From Hermodice carunculata (taxonomy: Eukaryota > Annelida > Polychaeta > Eunicida > Amphinomidae): a stretch of 64,000 nucleotides of DNA. The first letter of the stretch is position 1, and every line of letters begins with the position of its first letter. Shown piece by piece: positions 49,501 through 52,003 of the stretch. The notes under the pieces are model-generated. The model saw nothing but the letters and a program-made list of their open reading frames with translations, had not been told where the DNA came from and did not search any database. The translations under genes and the position numbers were made by a program. The stretch lies in NCBI GenBank assembly GCA_964020975.1, contig OZ026628.1:54350971-54414970 (forward strand). The letters run 5' to 3'.

Positions 49501-52003
49501 AGTATGTAACAAAAATATTTGACAAGGGAGACCAGTTTAAATTTGATATTATCTCCAATCCTGATGTGACAGGGCACATTCCAGAGAAACAAGCATATGG
49601 AGTTTGTATCAGACAAGTGATACCTAGTGCTAGAAACACCACACTTTTTAGCGATTTTGTCAATAGAGTCAGAACTTTGTTGCATAAATTACAACACAAA
49701 GGATATAAAAAACAACAGCTACACAAAGCTGTTGAAATGTTTCCAGAGATATGATCAAATACCTAATGAATACAACACTAACTCAAGAACATAGTCAAAT
49801 TGTGTCAAGATGGAGCATGAAATGACAAAGTATAGTCCTGAAAGTGTTTAGAGTGGTAAGAGGGAAAGTACCCAGGCTGAAGTATACTTAACCCACCTAG
49901 AGAATTTTCTCTAGTCCGGCTTAAGTTGGAAAACCATGATCATACTAGTAATTTTTTGCAGGATTTCTTTCTTTTCAATCTTCATCCAGTTTAGTGGAAG
50001 AGGTGGCTTCCAGCTAATAGCTTAGTACACTTTACCTCATTAAACCTCTAGTCAACTTTATGGTGCTAAAAATTGTATTACTATTTACCTGTCTATACCA
50101 GTGTCGTTATGGTGGAATAGTGTATGAAGCTTTTAAGTTTCAAAGAAGACGTCCATCCATGCCTTGGTAATCCCATATCTCCCAAAATACTCACTCTACA
50201 GGGACCAAATTTTAAGCACAGGGGGTTATTGAGGTGCTTCAGGTGCCTATTGAAAAGGTCACTAGGTCTCATTTTTAGGTCACATTTCTACATTGCAATC
50301 AAATGGCATTAACACAATATCTTAAAAAATATTGAATGTAGCTTCATCAATTATTTATGACAGTTGGACCTAAGTATGCCACAGATGCCTATAGAAAACT
50401 AGGTCACTCGGCCACATATTAGGTCACAGTGCTGCATTGAAGAAAAATGGCAATACCATGATATCTTCAAATATTAACCCTTTCCCCCTCAAACCGGCCA
50501 AAACCGGCTGGTGGTCAAATGTCGTCTGCTTCAGTGTTTTCAACTAATTTCAACAGTTATGGGAAAAAATTTGACCGAGAAATGTACATGAGACATATCA
50601 AGATCACATGCCCCAGGTCAACAGCTTTCCTTGGCATGGGTTGGGCACTTAGTGACCAACCCATGCCAAGGAAAGCTGTTGACTCAGTCTTATTTCAAGG
50701 GGGAAAGGGTTAAATAACTCATTGTCCTAAGGATGCCTCAGACACCTAGTAAATCTACGTCACTGGGTCACATATTTAAATCACAGTGCTGCATTGCAGA
50801 AAAATGGCCTTGCCATACCATATCTCAAGAAATACTCACTTTACACAGGTCAAATGTTTATCACAGAGGGCCATTGAGGTGCTTCAGGTGCGTATTGAAA
50901 AGTAGGTCACTAGGTCACATATTAAGGTCACAGTAGTACATTGAAGAAAAAACGTCGTTAACACAATTATATCTAAAAAAATTCTGAATGCAGCTTCATC
51001 AATTATTTGTGACAGTTGTTCTAAGGATGCCTCAGATGCCTATTGAAAACTACATCACTGGGTCATGTATTTAGGTCACAGTGCTGCATTGAAGAAAAAT
51101 GGCCTTGCCATGATATCGCTGCTCATTGCATTTGCACCAAAGCCGTGTCAGTAGGTTAAACAGAAGTGGCCTGACCTACTGGAGGGTTATTGTCGTCACC
51201 TGCACGTCCGTCCATCAGTCTGTCCCTCCATGTTGGCGAAGGGGTTTTGCAGTCACTGATTGGCTGCTAGTTACTTACAGGTGTTGGTATACCCTGTCGG
51301 CACTTTTAAGGGCTTGGAACTAATAGTGCCGCTTACCTGCATGTTTCTGGAAACAGGTTGAAGATCATGGGGTTAACACCTGTAATGTAAATCAATTCTG
51401 TAATGAATCTGGTACTGTATAACCATAAATTTCCAAGCAACAAATGTGCTCAATTTTATTTGTACCAATGAGGCTTGTTGAGGAATATTTTACTGAAGAA
51501 ATATTTTGTGTATACTTGTATGGATATATATTGAAATCAATACAGGATCAGTTCAGTAAAATAAAAGTTGGAAAATTCTGCTCTGTGGGGCTAAACAGGA
51601 AATTCAATGCAAAAGAATAAAAATTATTGATATCCTGTATGTGAACTGGACATCTGCCATTAATTGTTATGAGCACTGGTATCATATTTTCATTGTAATT
51701 CCCCACCAGTAAAAAGCTCACAAAGTACAATCGTGTAAATGTACATTTTTACATTTTTTATGTGAACAATATAGGTTTGATGTGGCGGAACTTTATTTCA
51801 TTATTTAAAGTCAAGTTTTTTTTTTTTTTTTTTTTTTTGGTAGGGGGCATACTTAAGCTCAGGACCAAAAAAGAACTCATTACCTGTCATGTTTAAAGTC
51901 ATGAACACTGAGAAGTAATTTTTTAAGTTTGTGATAGAATATCGTCTGACTATCATCTGTTTATAATGTGTTTGTTGCTTTATTGCAGGACATGCTGGAA
52001 TAG
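2443..52003 (+). CDS. SORT1: Sortilin (Vps10p-domain sorting receptor), 20 visible exons, N-terminus outside window
   Basis: Spliced coding region of a type I receptor that carries ligands between the trans-Golgi network, endosomes and cell surface. Joining 20 GT-AG exons gives 788 residues in one frame. Seen in order: a ten-bladed Vps10p propeller with repeated Asp boxes ([56 protein letters not shown]); a 10CC module with exactly ten cysteines; one membrane helix; and a tail of about 105 residues ending YHDDSDDDMLE. Human sortilin, from memory, is 831 residues and ends YHDDSDEDLLE, so roughly 120 N-terminal residues are missing here. The length and the single Vps10p-10CC-helix order fit sortilin rather than SorLA or SorCS, which carry extra domains. 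The tail is about twice the vertebrate length. Introns run from about 0.7 to 8 kb. Identity is secure; the phylum and upstream exons are not visible. Confidence 0.96.
2508..3726. other. Intron: no gene or clear element
   Basis: AT-rich intron with an A-run near 2965. A short stretch at 3185-3230 (AGCCAATTAGCC, GGCTAAAG) may be a scrap of the GGCTAAAG repeat found at 11283 and 13676. Confidence 0.6.
3727..3829 (+). CDS. SORT1: Sortilin visible exon 2 (Asp-box blade)
   Basis: Acceptor TTTACAG, donor GTGAGT. Encodes STDYGKTF, the first visible Asp box (S-x-D-x-G-x-T-F), followed by FIRKTNG, matching human SEDYGKNF...FIRTEFG. Ends in phase 0. Confidence 0.96.
4305..5125 (+). repeat. Hairpin-headed dispersed element (CAGCTGAG family)
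   Basis: Begins with stem AGCTCAGCTGGC, loop TTGTCA, then an imperfect right arm; a CGTCTGTCGTC tract follows. The body (CCAGATTCACTTCAAACTTG, then GGTGGGTCTC) matches the larger copy at 43579-45148, including GTTCACAGAGCCCTCTAG at the end. Confidence 0.7.
5340..5995. repeat. Word array: ATGTTGGGA / TCCCAACAT
   Basis: The word ATGTTGGG and its reverse complement recur dozens of times with irregular 5-25 nt spacing, mostly ATGTTGGG first and then alternating orientations from about 5737, giving many CCCAACATGTTGGGA palindromes. Long open frames here are by-products. Confidence 0.85.
8670..8880. repeat. Word array: CCAGTGGAATT
   Basis: Repeated TTCCAGTGGAATT / AATTCCACTGG words in both orientations, interrupted by an A-run and a G16 run (8794-8809). 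A weaker patch occurs at 7280-7350. Confidence 0.7.
8996..9640. repeat. Word array: TCCCAACAT (opposite orientation to 5340-5995)
   Basis: About 30 copies of TCCCAACAT/TCCAACATG-like words, overwhelmingly in one orientation. It is the reverse complement of the first part of the 5.3-kb array. Confidence 0.85.
9833..10060. repeat. Dispersed repeat, TTTCGCTGTAC family, copy 1 of 3
   Basis: GTTTAATTTCGCTGTAC-like opening, then GTTGTTTGAATAGGA and a CTGTACAGCTGG end. It matches 21172-21364 and 42775-42895. No coding frame or clear terminal repeats. Confidence 0.7.
11283..11392. repeat. GGCTAAAG palindromic repeat, copy 1
   Basis: TTTGGCTAAAGAAGATAAAA pairs loosely with CTTTAGCCAAATTGGC. A near-identical copy is at 13682-13793. 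Confidence 0.7.
11943..12137 (+). CDS. SORT1: Sortilin visible exon 3 (propeller)
   Basis: Acceptor TTGTTGTTGCAG, donor GTCAGT; 65 codons in phase 0. Contains [16 protein letters not shown], aligning with human RSSDFAKNFVQTDLPF, then [16 protein letters not shown] (human YSPQNSDYLLALS). Confidence 0.96.
12186..12369. mobile_element. TA-flanked mariner/Tc1-type MITE
   Basis: Ends TATAGTAAAACC and GGTTTCACTGTT are inverted, with internal GAGAGACCAC / GTGGTCTCTC. The CAGTRAAACC type of end is typical of mariner-like MITEs. Confidence 0.7.
12375..13235. repeat. Minisatellite, about 25-27 bp unit
   Basis: Some 25-30 units of the type GGGTGACACAGGGACTATTC plus ATAAAA. They are fairly uniform at 12390-12830 and increasingly diverged to 13235. 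Not a CRISPR: repeats are contiguous and there are no unique spacers. Confidence 0.92.
13495..13664. repeat. Dispersed 165-bp repeat, copy 1
   Basis: TCAATTTTATGAATATGAG through GGGTTTCCTAAG is about 90 percent identical by eye to 17113-17279 in the same orientation. Confidence 0.8.
13682..13793. repeat. GGCTAAAG palindromic repeat, copy 2
   Basis: Near-identical to 11283-11392, same orientation, 2.4 kb away. Confidence 0.75.
14449..14519 (+). CDS. SORT1: Sortilin visible exon 4 (Asp-box blade)
   Basis: Acceptor ATTTTCCAG, donor GTAAGC. Encodes [14 protein letters not shown], an Asp box aligned with human LWVSKNFGGKWEEI. Ends with two bases of a Trp codon. Confidence 0.95.
14684..14944. mobile_element. 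Foldback MITE with inverted ends of about 40 bp
   Basis: TTAGGGATGGTTCAACATTT and the following ATTAGTACTTA are mirrored at the right end (TAAGTACTAAT ... TGAACCATCCCTTA). The centre has two G-rich runs. Non-coding. Confidence 0.85.
15039..15286. mobile_element. TTAA-type hairpin MITE (family F4)
   Basis: Ends TTAACCCTTAAAGTGC and CATGTTTAGGGTTAA. The centre (15069-15137) is a perfect 33-bp stem with a 3-nt loop, starting AGTCAACAGCTTGCC. It shares GGTACTTGAATGAATGCTCTT with the other families. Confidence 0.85.
15477..15642. mobile_element. Mariner-type MITE, CCTCATTATAA family
   Basis: TACATTGAAACCTCATTATAA at left, TTCATTATAAC...TTTTCACTGTA at right. A second copy lies at 35053-35222. Confidence 0.75.
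15770..15873. mobile_element. Fragment of a GAGGGACTACTGTA mariner-type MITE
   Basis: GGGACCACCTGCTTTATGTG, then CAGTCTCTCAAAGGAGGGAC and TACTGTA. It resembles 41925-42108. Confidence 0.55.
16075..16190 (+). repeat. Possible tRNA-derived SINE fragment
   Basis: AGTTGGCTCAGATGC resembles an A box and CCAGTTCAATCC a B box at about tRNA spacing. No cloverleaf that I could close. Confidence 0.35.
17113..17279. repeat. Dispersed 165-bp repeat, copy 2
   Basis: Second copy of 13495-13664, ending just upstream of the acceptor of the next sortilin exon. Confidence 0.8.
17319..17401 (+). CDS. SORT1: Sortilin visible exon 5
   Basis: Acceptor TTTTTCTGCAG, donor A|GTGAGT. Encodes [17 protein letters not shown], matching human KWGSDNTIFFTTY at the blade end. 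Leaves one base of a Met codon for the next exon. Confidence 0.92.
17402..18900. other. Intron, first part: nothing recognised
   Basis: AT-rich with a short C-run near 17452-17460. Open frames at 18012-18637 are short, have no recognisable motif and lie in sense introns. No gene called. Confidence 0.55.
18905..19210. repeat. Word array: GGCATTTCTCAGCAAAAATGC
   Basis: Variants of GCATTTCTCAGCAAAA and the reverse complement TTTTGCTGGGAAA recur about ten times with irregular spacing. A related patch is at 33330-33510. Confidence 0.75.
19235..19405. mobile_element. Fragment of F2 hairpin MITE
   Basis: GAGGAAAGCTGTTGACCTGG through TCCAGTGAAAGAGTTA matches the right half of 23365-23604. Confidence 0.65.
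19440..19605 (-). repeat. tRNA-derived SINE or tRNA pseudogene
   Basis: On the minus strand GGGGATTTGGTCAAGTGGA resembles an A box and GGTTGCAGGTTCGAGTCCC is a near-perfect B box, with an acceptor-like end ACTCGTTCC. A long variable region suggests a Ser/Leu-type ancestor. The arms do not close into a sound acceptor stem, so I call it SINE or pseudogene. Confidence 0.6.
19907..20037 (+). CDS. SORT1: Sortilin visible exon 6 (Asp-box blade, ligand-site part)
   Basis: Acceptor CAATTTTTGCAG, donor GTAAGT. Encodes [15 protein letters not shown] (Asp box) and [13 protein letters not shown], matching human LWRTSDLGKSFKTI and GLGGRFLFASVMA. In human sortilin the F-A-S stretch lines the neurotensin pocket; here it reads Y-A-S. 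Confidence 0.96.
20080..20319. mobile_element. Complete F1 hairpin MITE, 240 bp, TTAA at both ends
   Basis: TTAACCCTTTCC... and AAGGGGGAAAGGGTTAA are inverted ends on TTAA, as in piggyBac-type MITEs. The central stem 20114-20138 pairs with 20148-20172 (ACAGCTTTCCTTGGCATGGG with its complement). Confidence 0.9.
20320..21171. other. Intron sequence, nothing firm
   Basis: Open frames on both strands around 20327-20670 partly overlap the MITE and show no domain. Several CCATGGTTACCATGG-like palindromes occur (20581-20596, 20815-20823). Confidence 0.5.
21172..21364. repeat. Dispersed repeat, TTTCGCTGTAC family, copy 2 of 3
   Basis: Matches 9833-10060 in order: AATTTCGCTGTACTC, ATTGTTTGAATAGGA, GACAGTACAGCTGG. 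Confidence 0.75.
21916..22002 (+). CDS. SORT1: Sortilin visible exon 7 (Asp-box blade)
   Basis: Acceptor AATTTGCAG, donor GTAAGT; 29 codons in phase 0. Encodes [20 protein letters not shown], aligned with human [20 protein letters not shown]. A basic residue (K-R) sits where human sortilin has the ligand-binding Arg, with one residue of alignment slack. Confidence 0.96.
22771..22831 (+). CDS. SORT1: Sortilin visible exon 8
   Basis: Acceptor TCTTCCAG, donor GTAAGT. Encodes [20 protein letters not shown], very close to human [20 protein letters not shown]. The FYS triad, part of the neurotensin-binding pocket in the human structure, is unchanged. Confidence 0.97.
22832..23364. other. Intron with CT-rich tract
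   Basis: A CTTCC/TCCCT-rich tract at 23047-23105. Otherwise nothing recognised. Confidence 0.6.
23365..23604. mobile_element. F2 hairpin MITE (TTAACTCTTTCAGTGCC family)
   Basis: Left end TTAACTCTTTCAGTGCC, right end TTTGAGAGAGTTA. Central hairpin 23397-23449 (CAACAGCTTTCCTTGGCA with TGCCAAGGAAAGTTGTTG). Half-way block GGTACTTGAGTGAAAGG as in F3. Confidence 0.85.
23979..24229 (+). CDS. SORT1: Sortilin visible exon 9
   Basis: Acceptor TTTGTTTCAG, donor GTATAT. Encodes [20 protein letters not shown], then [13 protein letters not shown] and [13 protein letters not shown], each aligned with human [32 protein letters not shown] and IQTMITFDQGGRW. The last blade-linking Cys follows (VPCKD). Confidence 0.97.
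24230..25460. other. Intron: nothing firm
   Basis: Contains a C-rich tract (25065-25100, 25205-25225) and a short TA array near 25278-25300. No element boundary or gene recognised. Confidence 0.55.
25461..25640 (+). repeat. Hairpin-headed element, truncated
   Basis: Hairpin GTCTCGCCA / TGGCGAGAC (25469-25497) followed within 12 nt by TTTCCGTCTGTCCGTC. Same head architecture as 37293 and 43579 but with a different stem. Confidence 0.65.
25735..26053. mobile_element. Nested or tandem mariner-type MITEs
   Basis: TACAGTAGAACCTCCCTATA at left, with further ends AATAAAACCTCCCTGTACCG (about 25830) and GAGGTTTTACTGTA (about 25961) and GAGGTTTTACTGCA at right. At least two copies interleaved, just 100 bp before a sortilin exon. 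Confidence 0.75.
26158..26260 (+). CDS. SORT1: Sortilin visible exon 10
   Basis: Acceptor TTTTCCAG, donor GTAGGT. Encodes [15 protein letters not shown] and [12 protein letters not shown], matching human ECSLHIHASYSISQ and EPNAVGIVIAHG. The conserved propeller Cys is kept. Confidence 0.95.
26300..26535. repeat. Word array: AAACCATTT / AAACCTTTT
   Basis: Words such as CAAACCATTTC, CAACCATTTGAAACCC and GCAAACCTTTTAC recur about 12 times. The first 60 bp is inverted at 35290-35345. Confidence 0.65.
26536..27253. other. Rest of intron
   Basis: A fragment with GGTGGTCTTTCAAGACAGC and GGACCACTATTTACTGTAC (26675-26757) looks like a worn mariner-type MITE. Nothing else recognised. Confidence 0.5.
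27254..27330 (+). CDS. SORT1: Sortilin visible exon 11 (Asp-box blade)
   Basis: Acceptor TATTTGTAG, donor GTAATC. Encodes [20 protein letters not shown] then GYTWIK, matching human [26 protein letters not shown]; a clear Asp box. Confidence 0.96.
27331..28044. other. Intron: A-run only
   Basis: A run of about 20 A near 27838-27859; no element recognised. Confidence 0.6.
28045..28321 (+). CDS. SORT1: Sortilin visible exon 12 (end of propeller)
   Basis: Acceptor TTTCATTTCAG, donor GTAAGT; the largest visible exon. Encodes [32 protein letters not shown] (Asp box) and [10 protein letters not shown]...MGVWGFG, matching human GPHYYTILDSGGIIVAI, KFSTDEGQCWQTYTF and YFTGLASEPG. Ends one base into the first 10CC Cys. 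Confidence 0.97.
28322..29100. other. Intron with an F1 MITE scrap
   Basis: GGCCAGTTTAAGGGGGAATG at about 28949-28968 is the right end of an F1 MITE. Otherwise nothing recognised. Confidence 0.55.
29109..29632 (+). repeat. Hairpin-headed element with three ~144-nt modules
   Basis: Head hairpin TATGTCTCCCGG / CCGGGGGACATA (29112-29141). Body has three copies of a module containing TTTCCGT(G/T)CGATAA, TGATGAAACTTGGTAGGATT and AAGGTCACAGGGTCACTTA, spaced about 143-147 nt. Confidence 0.85.
29633..30615. other. Rest of intron
   Basis: 29740-30080 is GC-richer with inverted-looking words (GGGGCGATGCTGC / GCAGCATCGCCGCC near 29848-29883) and may be an unrecognised element. A T8 run meets a G14 run at 30159-30180. 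Confidence 0.45.
30616..30739 (+). CDS. SORT1: Sortilin visible exon 13 (10CC module start)
   Basis: Acceptor GTCCACCAG, donor GTGAGT. Encodes [16 protein letters not shown] and [19 protein letters not shown], matching human CEEKDYTIWLAH and DGCILGYKEQFLRLRKSS. Supplies cysteines 1 and 2 of ten. Confidence 0.95.
30740..32644. other. Intron: C-rich and A-rich tracts only
   Basis: A CCTCCCC tract at 31164-31190 and A-runs at 31229-31258. No element boundary or gene recognised. Confidence 0.55.
32645..32719 (+). CDS. SORT1: Sortilin visible exon 14 (10CC)
   Basis: Acceptor TTTCTTTACAG, donor GTGAGT. Encodes [20 protein letters not shown], aligned with human [20 protein letters not shown]. Supplies cysteines 3 to 5. 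Confidence 0.95.
32720..34097. other. Intron with word array and (TG)n
   Basis: 33330-33510 holds GAAATGCTGAGA / CTCAGCAAAAACGCT words like 18905-19210. 33874-33973 is (TG)n with GCGTGCGTGC variants. Nothing else recognised. Confidence 0.65.
34098..34214 (+). CDS. SORT1: Sortilin visible exon 15 (10CC)
   Basis: Acceptor TTCCACACAG, donor GTAAGT. Encodes [20 protein letters not shown] and [14 protein letters not shown], matching human [20 protein letters not shown]. Supplies cysteines 6 to 8. Confidence 0.96.
34215..35052. other. Intron, first part
   Basis: (CA)n at about 34470-34500. Nothing else recognised. Confidence 0.6.
35053..35222. mobile_element. Mariner-type MITE, CCTCATTATAA family, copy 2
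   Basis: TACAGTGAAACCTCATTATAA at left and TTTTCATTGTA at right, flanked by TA; same family as 15477-15642. Confidence 0.75.
35223..35600. repeat. Fragments of modular and AAACCATTT repeats
   Basis: Two copies of CTGATTAGATTTTGGNGTCA then CCATGACYTAATTTGAGCAA (35230 and 35509) and an inverted AAACCATTT patch (35280-35345). A worn module of the 145-149-nt class. Confidence 0.55.
35646..35778 (+). CDS. SORT1: Sortilin visible exon 16 (end of 10CC)
   Basis: Acceptor AATTTGCAG, donor GTAAGG. Encodes [16 protein letters not shown] and VDLHEKC, matching human GYRKIPGDKCQGGVNP and KDLKKKC. Supplies cysteines 9 and 10, then a Lys/Asn-rich juxtamembrane stretch. Confidence 0.96.
35779..36848. other. 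Intron: nothing recognised
   Basis: Unique-looking AT-rich sequence; short open frames only. Confidence 0.55.
36849..36982. mobile_element. 134-bp palindromic MITE, copy 1
   Basis: AGGGCCAGAATTTTGCAAAA at left and CGAAATTCTAGCCCT at right, with AGAATC/GATTCTC words inside. An inverted copy is at 46259-46386 and a partial one at 1-31. Confidence 0.8.
37293..38276 (+). repeat. Hairpin-headed modular element, six 147-nt modules in two 445-nt higher-order units
   Basis: Head hairpin AGTCCCCC / GGGGGACT (37293-37319) followed by CTCGTCCGTCCGTCCG. AGGTCAC(T)AGGTCA-like sites start at 37448, 37595, 37747, 37894, 38040 and 38191, spaced 147, 152, 147, 146, 151. Modules three apart are most alike (445 nt period). 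The end repeats the stem arm (GCGGGGGACTATG). Confidence 0.9.
38277..38931. other. Intron: nothing recognised
   Basis: AT-rich, no repeat border or gene seen. Confidence 0.5.
38932..38966. repeat. (TC)n microsatellite
   Basis: TCTC dinucleotides with one CCC interruption. Confidence 0.9.
39000..39420. repeat. Modular repeat with AGGTCAAAGGTCAAGGTCA sites, 147-nt spacing
   Basis: GTCAAAGGTCAAGG occurs at about 39161 and 39308. Each copy is preceded by a TGTAACACTG-like block and followed by a CAGCCATAACTG-like block. Two to three modules. Confidence 0.75.
39426..39512 (+). repeat. Hairpin head of a CAGCTGAG-family element
   Basis: AGCTTAGCTGAC, loop TTGTCA, GTCAGCTGAGCT (39426-39455), then CATCCATCCATCTGTTGTC. 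The body is replaced by the MITE that starts at 39513. Confidence 0.7.
39513..40426. mobile_element. Mariner-type element, non-autonomous, about 910 bp
   Basis: TACAGTAAAACCTGTCTATT at left and GGGCAGGTTTTACTGTA at right, with repeated TGTCCGCAATAGACAGGTG words near both ends. No transposase frame. Followed directly by a (TA)n array (40427-40514) grown from the TA target. Confidence 0.75.
40427..40514. repeat. (TA)n microsatellite
   Basis: About 44 TA repeats starting at the right end of the mariner-type element. Confidence 0.9.
40515..41744. other. Intron before the membrane exon: nothing recognised
   Basis: AT-rich; no repeat border or gene seen. Confidence 0.5.
41745..41863 (+). CDS. SORT1: Sortilin visible exon 17 (transmembrane helix)
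   Basis: Acceptor TTTATTCCACAG, donor GTAAGT. Encodes [20 protein letters not shown], a hydrophobic span of about 22 residues, followed by the stop-transfer-like HKFKLLRR. Confidence 0.95.
41925..42108. mobile_element. Mariner-type MITE, GAGAGACCAC-related
   Basis: TATAGTAGTCCCTCATTTGA at left, AATAGGGATGTAACTGT at right. Internal ACAGACCACTC and TGTCAGGGGCAGCCTGTC as in 15770-15873. Confidence 0.6.
42550..43220. repeat. Modular repeat (~144-147 nt) carrying a TTTCGCTGAT repeat insert
   Basis: CACANAGCCATTTTAG at 42901 and 43045, plus AAGGTCAGAGAGTTATGACT near 43184; each is preceded by GATGGGTGACCTTGACCC-like text. 42775-42895 is copy 3 of the 9833/21172 repeat, apparently inserted. Confidence 0.7.
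43369..43492 (+). CDS. SORT1: Sortilin visible exon 18 (tail, tyrosine motif)
   Basis: Acceptor TTTTGTTCTCAG, donor GTAAGA. Encodes [14 protein letters not shown], whose RYSML matches human RYSVL, the YxxPhi sorting signal. Ends in an acidic cluster (YEDSSDE) continued by EGAE in the next exon, a plausible CK2-type site. Confidence 0.93.
43579..45148 (+). repeat. Hairpin-headed element (CAGCTGAG family), long copy with internal duplication
   Basis: Perfect 12-bp stem ACCTCAGCTGAC / GTCAGCTGAGGT with loop TTGTCA (43579-43608), then AATGTCCGTCGTCC. A unit of about 480 bp (TTCACATTTTCAACTTCT ... GGTGGGTCTCTACC) occurs twice, with a third part copy. Ends GATCAGCTGAGGCACGGG then CACACAGCCCTCTTG, repeating the stem arm. 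Confidence 0.85.
45178..45370. mobile_element. Mariner-type MITE, 193 bp, TA target
   Basis: TACAGTGCTCCCTCTTTATA and TTATAAAGAGGGAGCACTGT are near-perfect inverted ends about 20 bp long, flanked by TA. Non-coding. Confidence 0.9.
45581..45736 (+). CDS. SORT1: Sortilin visible exon 19 (low-complexity tail)
   Basis: Acceptor CCTATCAAACAG, donor GTAGGT; 52 codons in phase 0. Ser/Thr/Pro/Gln-rich ([20 protein letters not shown]), then [11 protein letters not shown], the first half of the terminal sorting signal. No counterpart of the low-complexity part in human sortilin, so the tail is about twice as long. Confidence 0.93.
45880..46810. repeat. Modular repeat (~140-149 nt) interrupted by a MITE
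   Basis: GGTGACCTTGACC / AAGGTCAC pairs recur near 46023, 46163, 46439, 46588 and 46737. The larger gap is explained by the 128-bp MITE at 46259-46386. Confidence 0.75.
46259..46386. mobile_element. Palindromic MITE, copy 2 (inverted)
   Basis: AGAGCCAGAATTTGGCAAGA ... GCGAAATTCTGGCCCT; inverted relative to 36849-36982 and inserted in a modular repeat. Confidence 0.8.
46811..47807. other. Intron: nothing recognised
   Basis: AT-rich sequence; short open frames only. Confidence 0.5.
47808..48053. mobile_element. F2 hairpin MITE
   Basis: TTAACTCTTTCAGTGCCAA and TTTGGCACTTAAAGAGTG are the ends. Hairpin about 47955-48024 (CAGTAGCTTTTCTTGG with GAGAAAAGCTGTTGACT), its arms changed together relative to other copies but with several mismatches. 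Confidence 0.8.
48128..48227 (+). repeat. Hairpin head of an element, CCTCGGCC type
   Basis: CCTCGGCC, loop CATAA, GGCCGGAGG (48134-48155), then GTGTCCATCCATCCGTCTGTCC. Stops where Penelope-like coding sequence begins. Confidence 0.65.
48568..48705 (+). CDS. Small open frame in the insertion, unknown
   Basis: 46 codons including stop, starting [20 protein letters not shown] and ending in an acidic Ser/Asp stretch ([11 protein letters not shown]). It crosses the left inverted arm. May be the end of an element-encoded protein; no match recognised. Confidence 0.25.
   Translation: MRNQVASSIYKIRSLPQRVSTNLQREILEEDLFLSSDSDSDGETI
48961..49018 (+). ncRNA. Hammerhead ribozyme (type I, Penelope-like class)
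   Basis: Stem I: GAGCCTCC (48961-48968) and CCC (48973-48975) pair with GGG (49008-49010) and GGAGGCTC (49011-49018), with bulge GTCA. Core CTGATGA at 48976-48982. One extra A, then stem II GACCA/TGGTC with loop AGGT (48984-48997). GAAA at 48998-49001. Stem III is the palindrome ACGCGT with its last U, followed by C49007, the predicted cleavage position (after GUC). An extra base after CUGAUGA and a very short stem III are both known in natural hammerheads, including those of Penelope-like elements, where dimers are proposed to act. Confidence 0.8.
50130..51240. repeat. Modular repeat (~149 nt) carrying an F1 MITE
   Basis: AGGTCACTAGGTC-like sites at about 50259, 50399, 50754, 50903 and 51052 (last two steps 149 nt), with GCTTCAGGTGC and CATATTTAGGTCACAGTGC blocks. 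A hairpin CAGTAGGT / ACCTACTG (51149-51181) and CGTCCGTCCATCAGTCTGTCC follow at the right. Confidence 0.8.
50474..50713. mobile_element. Complete F1 hairpin MITE, 240 bp, inverted orientation
   Basis: TTAACCCTTTCCCCCTC at left and CAAGGGGGAAAGGGTTAA at right on TTAA; same length as 20080-20319. Central hairpin CAACAGCTTTCCTTGGCATG with full complement (about 50619-50683). Inserted in a modular repeat. Confidence 0.92.
51241..51988. other. End of the last intron
   Basis: AT-rich with a T-run of about 25 (51814-51838). Acceptor TGCTTTATTGCAG precedes the last coding exon. Confidence 0.6.
51989..52003 (+). CDS. SORT1: Sortilin visible exon 20 (last four residues and stop)
   Basis: Acceptor TTGTTGCTTTATTGCAG. 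Reads D-M-L-E-stop and completes DDSDDDMLE. In human sortilin the same place reads SDEDLLE, the acidic-cluster dileucine signal bound by GGA adaptors; here Met-Leu replaces Leu-Leu. Confidence 0.93.
   Translation, partial: DMLE

Larger units (their letters stand above)
48228..49755 (+). mobile_element. Penelope-like retroelement, broken, split by an insertion
   Basis: The left part (48228-48442) reads [11 protein letters not shown] and [13 protein letters not shown], the hallmark start of Penelope reverse transcriptases. The right part (49057-49755) reads [31 protein letters not shown] and ATFLDLDI, corresponding to the RT core with its catalytic DD block in the form F-I-D-D. The two parts read as one protein region once the 614-bp insert (48443-49056) is set aside. 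5' region and any GIY-YIG endonuclease are not seen. Lies in the last sortilin intron, same strand. A relic with several breaks. Confidence 0.88.
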
